Notes under the pieces: generated by a model
What the model was told of the DNA's origin: nothing
Database searches by the model: none
What the model saw: only the letters and a program-made list of their open reading frames with translations
Shown: piece after piece, positions 4,973 to 8,303 of the stretch
Numbering within the stretch: the stretch's first letter is position 1
Layout: each line of letters begins with the position of its first letter
Program-made: the position numbers and the translations under genes
Source of the DNA: a bacterium
GTDB taxonomy: Bacteria; SZUA-79; Acidulodesulfobacterales; Acidulodesulfobacteraceae
Reading direction: 5' to 3'
Length of the DNA: 8,303 bases
NCBI GenBank assembly: GCA_021828445.1
Contig: JAJZJD010000047.1
Coordinates: 1-8,303 of the forward strand

Positions 4973-7297
4973 TTATTTTTCGTTTACTCTGGCAATTAAA
5001 TCCATAATCAAGCGCGTTATTTTTTTAGATTTATCAAGCAGCAGGTTTTCTTCTTCTTCGCTTAGTTTCTTTTTTCTTTTAATAAGCCCGTATCCAAAAT
5101 CGTGAACATCCTTATGAAGTATTCCAAGTTCGATAAATTCCGGGGCATTTTTAATTAAATCGTTCTTTTTTAAGCTTTCGTACCAAATTCCTACCTGGCA
5201 TTTCTTATAGCTTTCCGGGTCGGATAAATTTTTTGCGATCATAGCGTAAGTATCTTGTTTACCCGGCTCGTTAAGCGTTTCTATTATCTGAAGAACGCGT
5301 ATATTATGGTGCAGAGGTATGGTATAAAGCCCTATCAATTCGTAGTGCTTTTTTTGGAACGGCAGCGCAAGCTCCGGCCATACGGCGTCAAATTTAAAAT
5401 TTTTATTAAATGTTTCGAGTTTTTCCAACGGAACGGGCCTCGACGCGATATAACCCTGGATATTATTACAGCCGAGGGTAAATAAAAGTTGGGCGGCTTC
5501 CATTGTTTCCACGCCTTCGGCAATTACCTCGATGCCCAATATTTTTGAAGTCGTTATAATGCCCGCGATAATTGCCAGATTTTTGTTGCTTTCAAGAATA
5601 TTTTTTACAAATCTGGCATCGATTTTAATCTGGCTGACCGGAAGGTCCTGCAAATAGGAAAAGGTTGAATAACCAGTTCCGAAATCGTCTAATGATATAG
5701 GAAAACCTGATTCTATTACTTTTTCTAGTATATTTTTAGCGGCGGTAATTTCATTTAAATAAGTCGTTTCCGTTATTTCAAATATTATTTTTTGATGGAT
5801 GGGATTGCCCTTTTCACTATTTACCTTCTCTATAAAGGTTAAAAAATCAGGATTGGTTAAATGTTTTGCGGCTATATTTACCGAAATCGGCACATCTATG
5901 CCCATATTAAGCAACTTAGGCATATCTTCTATAGCCGAGTTGACCATATATTCTCCAAGTCCGCTTATGATTTCTTCGCTATTTTCGATAAAAGGGATAA
6001 AATCAACCGGATTTTTTATGGTACCGTCCGGACTTTTAAGCCTTGCAAGCGCTTCAAGTCCTATTATTTCGCCCTTGGGAAGTTGAATTTGCGGTTGATA
6101 ATAAGGAATAATCCGTCCTGATCGCAGAGCTTCTTTTATGTCGTTCTGGATATAGCTTAAATAATGCAGTTCGTCCTCGAAGGATTTCGAAAACAAATGC
6201 CTTCTTTCTTTTTCGTCTTTTTTTGCCTGTGTTATAGCTATTTCGGCTCTTTTGAACAGCGTCTCCAAATCGCCGCCGTCTTTCGGAAAAAGGGATATGC
6301 CCATTTTATAGTCTAATTTGACCTTATTTCCTTTTGAAATATTAACCGGGTTGTCAAAAATTAAATCTATGCGGTTAAAAAACAGGTTTAAATCGTTTGC
6401 ATTCGAAAAATCGCTAAATATTATTCCGAATTCGTCTGAACCTATCCTTGCTAAGGTGTCGGTTTTTCTCAATATTTTAGACAATTGTCTGGCTATCTTG
6501 ATTAAAATTATGTCGCCGGCTTTATGGCCTAATTTTTCATTTAAATTTTTAAAATGTCTTATGTCTAAAATTAAGACAGACGCAAGTTTTTTATCTCTCT
6601 GCGCCCTGTCTATCGCCTGTTGTGCCCTGTCTAAAAAAAGCGCCCTGTTTGCTATTTTCGTCAGATTGTCATGCAGCGGAAGATTTATGAGTTTTTCCGT
6701 TTTTTCGCTTTCTTCGAAGGCATACCCTATATCGAGGCATGCCTCCTTTAGCAGATTTACGATTTCTTTGGAAAAGAAATTCTTTTTTTCCGAATATACG
6801 GTTAAAATGTATATCACCTCTTCATATTTTTTTATCGGGAATACCGCGGCGGAATTTATTATGCCGCTTTTTTTGTAAAATTCCCAGAAGGGCTTTAAAG
6901 ATTTGCGTTTAAAAACATCCTGAATTACCTGTATTTTTCCCATTCTTGCGCATTTTGCCCCGCCGCCTTTTCCAAGCAGGTCTTTGGTGTCTAGGGATAT
7001 GGATTGGTTTTTAACGGAAGGGATATTTTTGCGTTTTTTAAATTGGGCGGTGATTACAAACCTATTTCCTTTTTTATCCACCCTTCCCGCCCATACGGTC
7101 GGCGCGCCCGTTACCCTGACTAATATTTTGCACGCATAATCCAGCAGGGCTTCAGGGTCGGGATTTTTTATAATAGACCGGTTTATCTCGGAAAGAGCTT
7201 TATAAAAATCTCTGATAAGCATTTCGGAGTTTTTTGCTTTTTCTATTTCGCTTATATCCAGCGCGTTATTCTTTTTCTTGTTCTTAGGGACAGGCAT
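4973..7297 (-). CDS. GAF-GGDEF-EAL-CZB protein, probable c-di-GMP phosphodiesterase
   Basis: This 774-residue soluble protein has four parts. A GAF-like sensor covers about 30-195 (KCARMGKIQVIQDV, then SAAVFPIKKYEEVIYILTVY). A GGDEF domain (about 205-372) carries GSDEF at 286-290 in place of GGDEF. It keeps the metal-binding DIRHFK and an RxxD inhibitory site (RKTD, 277-280), so it is likely a weak cyclase or a nucleotide-binding regulator. The EAL domain (about 385-628) keeps the catalytic set: E415 of EAL, N474, E507, D537/D538 in DDFGTG, K558 and E594. It should hydrolyse c-di-GMP. Residues about 645-740 fit a CZB zinc-binding domain: LHH (663-664), CQVGIWY (C700), then HKDVH (H728, H732). 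The C-to-H spacing of 28 and HxxxH match the family as I recall it. An in-frame TAA just upstream fixes the start near 7297, though no Shine-Dalgarno is visible. It follows a diguanylate cyclase gene by 73 bp. Confidence 0.92.
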   Translation of the reverse strand: MPVPKNKKKNNALDISEIEKAKNSEMLIRDFYKALSEINRSIIKNPDPEALLDYACKILVRVTGAPTVWAGRVDKKGNRFVITAQFKKRKNIPSVKNQSISLDTKDLLGKGGGAKCARMGKIQVIQDVFKRKSLKPFWEFYKKSGIINSAAVFPIKKYEEVIYILTVYSEKKNFFSKEIVNLLKEACLDIGYAFEESEKTEKLINLPLHDNLTKIANRALFLDRAQQAIDRAQRDKKLASVLILDIRHFKNLNEKLGHKAGDIILIKIARQLSKILRKTDTLARIGSDEFGIIFSDFSNANDLNLFFNRIDLIFDNPVNISKGNKVKLDYKMGISLFPKDGGDLETLFKRAEIAITQAKKDEKERRHLFSKSFEDELHYLSYIQNDIKEALRSGRIIPYYQPQIQLPKGEIIGLEALARLKSPDGTIKNPVDFIPFIENSEEIISGLGEYMVNSAIEDMPKLLNMGIDVPISVNIAAKHLTNPDFLTFIEKVNSEKGNPIHQKIIFEITETTYLNEITAAKNILEKVIESGFPISLDDFGTGYSTFSYLQDLPVSQIKIDARFVKNILESNKNLAIIAGIITTSKILGIEVIAEGVETMEAAQLLFTLGCNNIQGYIASRPVPLEKLETFNKNFKFDAVWPELALPFQKKHYELIGLYTIPLHHNIRVLQIIETLNEPGKQDTYAMIAKNLSDPESYKKCQVGIWYESLKKNDLIKNAPEFIELGILHKDVHDFGYGLIKRKKKLSEEEENLLLDKSKKITRLIMDLIARVNEK

Positions 7298-7329
7298 CTT
7301 TAATTAGATTTATTTAAAAATATATTTTT

Positions 7330-7335
7330 ATTATA
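7330..7335 (-). promoter_or_regulatory. possible -10 box before the EAL-CZB gene
   Basis: A perfect minus-strand TATAAT (7335-7330) lies 33 bp before the ATG at 7297, in the 73-bp gap between the two c-di-GMP genes. No acceptable -35 is found at 16-18 bp, and the gap is almost entirely A/T, including the 14-bp palindrome at 7316-7329. The two genes may equally be cotranscribed. Confidence 0.25.
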
Positions 7336-7370
7336 TCATATATATTAAAAGTTTATTATTTAAGATTTAT

Positions 7371-8303
7371 CTAATAAACCTCAGTTCTGTTCCTTCCGCT
7401 ATTTTTTGCCTTATAGAGGGCATCGTCGGCTCTTTTTATAAAAGACATTTCGTATTCGCTTTCGTTAAGCGACGCGATGCCGAAACTTAAAGTGACCCTT
7501 ACGCCTTCAGACAAAAAATAGCGCAATTCCGCCTGCGTTCTCAATTTTTCGGCTAACAAGTACGCATCTTTAGAAGAAGCGTAAGGAGCGATTATCAAAA
7601 ACTCTTCGCCGCCCCACCGTATTAAATAATCCCCGCTCCTTATGTTCCTCATTATCAGCGAAACCATATCTTTCAGTACCTCGTCGCCTGTTACATGCCC
7701 ATATTTATCGTTTACTTCTTTAAAAAAGTTCAGGTCGAACATTATGGCGGAAAGGGGATACTTGTACCTTTTTGCCCTTTCGATTTCTTTTGAGATAATA
7801 TCTTTGTATTTGTTTCTGTTATACGCGCCGGTTAAAGAATCTACTTCCGACAGTCTCTTAAGTTCCTTTTCCATTTTAACCCTGTCGGTTATATCTCTTG
7901 CGATACATACCCCTATGGGGGGTTGGCCCGGGATTTTATATATGCGGCTGGTAACTTCAAGCGGTATTATCTTTCCGTATTTTGTTTTAATTTCGGCGGG
8001 ATAAGTCATCGTACCTTTTTCGAATAAAAGCTTCATCATGTTTAATATATCTTTTTTATCCGCATTTATAACGTCGAGATGGTTTAATTTTAAAAATTCG
8101 TTTTTAGAATAACCCAGCGTTTTTAAAGTCATGTCGTTTACCTCTATGAAGTGTCTTGGAACCGCATCGGGGGCAAATTCGGTTACGTAAGCCAAATCGT
8201 ATATATTGTCGAAGATTAAGTTAAACCTTGTGTAAAGCTTTTCTATCTCCTTATTTTTCTTATTTGAATAGATAATAAGAAATAATATGAAATAAATAAA
8301 TCT
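7371..8303 (-). CDS. membrane-anchored PAS-GGDEF diguanylate cyclase (5' end beyond window)
   Basis: The frame is open to the right edge, giving 310 residues before the TAG stop. A start at 8195 would need a TTG inside the domain, so the true start lies outside. The visible N-terminus is the end of a membrane helix (FIYFILFLIIY). A charged linker follows (SNKKNKEIEKLYTRF), then a PAS domain at about residues 25-140 (HFIEVNDMTLKTLGYSKNEF, ending near CIARDITDRVKMEKELK). The GGDEF domain covers about 145-305. It has GGEEF at 231-235, an RxxD inhibitory site (RSGD, 222-225) exactly five residues before it, and a metal-binding Asp in FDLNFFKEVND. All features of an active, product-inhibited cyclase making c-di-GMP from two GTP are present. 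The membrane and PAS parts suggest an extracellular or redox/ligand signal. The next gene, 73 bp downstream, encodes a probable phosphodiesterase. Confidence 0.93.
   Translation of the reverse strand, partial: RFIYFILFLIIYSNKKNKEIEKLYTRFNLIFDNIYDLAYVTEFAPDAVPRHFIEVNDMTLKTLGYSKNEFLKLNHLDVINADKKDILNMMKLLFEKGTMTYPAEIKTKYGKIIPLEVTSRIYKIPGQPPIGVCIARDITDRVKMEKELKRLSEVDSLTGAYNRNKYKDIISKEIERAKRYKYPLSAIMFDLNFFKEVNDKYGHVTGDEVLKDMVSLIMRNIRSGDYLIRWGGEEFLIIAPYASSKDAYLLAEKLRTQAELRYFLSEGVRVTLSFGIASLNESEYEMSFIKRADDALYKAKNSGRNRTEVY

Noticed and set aside
4909..5007. Small plus-strand frame of 32 codons in the intergenic region
   Set aside because: It has only a weak GAGAG before the ATG, runs into the 3' end of the EAL-CZB gene and shows no protein features; chance is the simplest explanation.
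6318..6878. Plus-strand open frame of 186 codons
   Set aside because: It is antisense to the GAF and GGDEF parts of the c-di-GMP gene, whose motifs are unmistakable. The product shows no recognisable features.

Overview
The window is AT-rich and every gene I can support lies on the minus strand, so it is transcribed from right to left. Codon use is heavy in ATA, TTA and AAA. A lipoprotein signal (LSGC), a secretin of the type II secretion class and GGDEF/EAL signalling proteins all point to a Gram-negative, diderm bacterium. The style (poly-Gly lipoprotein, many AT-rich promoters, secreted Pro/Arg/His-rich protein) reminds me of Desulfobacterota-type environmental genomes, but nothing in the window fixes the taxon.

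Right to left: (1) 8303-7371, a membrane-anchored PAS-GGDEF diguanylate cyclase whose N-terminus lies beyond the right edge; (2) 7297-4973, a large GAF-GGDEF-EAL protein whose C-terminus I read as a CZB-type zinc-binding domain, giving a probable zinc- or redox-responsive c-di-GMP phosphodiesterase; (3) a 461-bp AT-rich intergenic stretch ending in a well-formed sigma70-type promoter overlapped by two dyads; (4) 4511-2502, a lipoprotein with an N-terminal beta-sandwich-like segment, a helical segment and a C-terminal propeller of seven PxAIAI...NIWVAN repeats; (5) a 170-bp gap with an extended -10 promoter and a GC-rich hairpin ending 8 nt before the next start; (6) 2331-676, a secreted protein with a roughly 300-residue basic Pro/Arg/His tail; (7) a clear intrinsic terminator at 467-426; (8) 283-1, the N-terminus of a GspD-like secretin, cut off by the left edge.

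The two right-hand genes are a likely c-di-GMP pair: one looks built to make the messenger and the other to degrade it. The lipoprotein and the basic protein are both exported and appear to have their own promoters. The secretin opens a separate unit after the terminator. A link between c-di-GMP control, the two exported proteins and the secretion gene is plausible from position only. I see no RNA genes, CRISPR array or intact mobile element. The strongest leads for novelty are the EAL-CZB fusion, the hairpin-blocked start of the basic protein, and the dyad-rich lipoprotein promoter.
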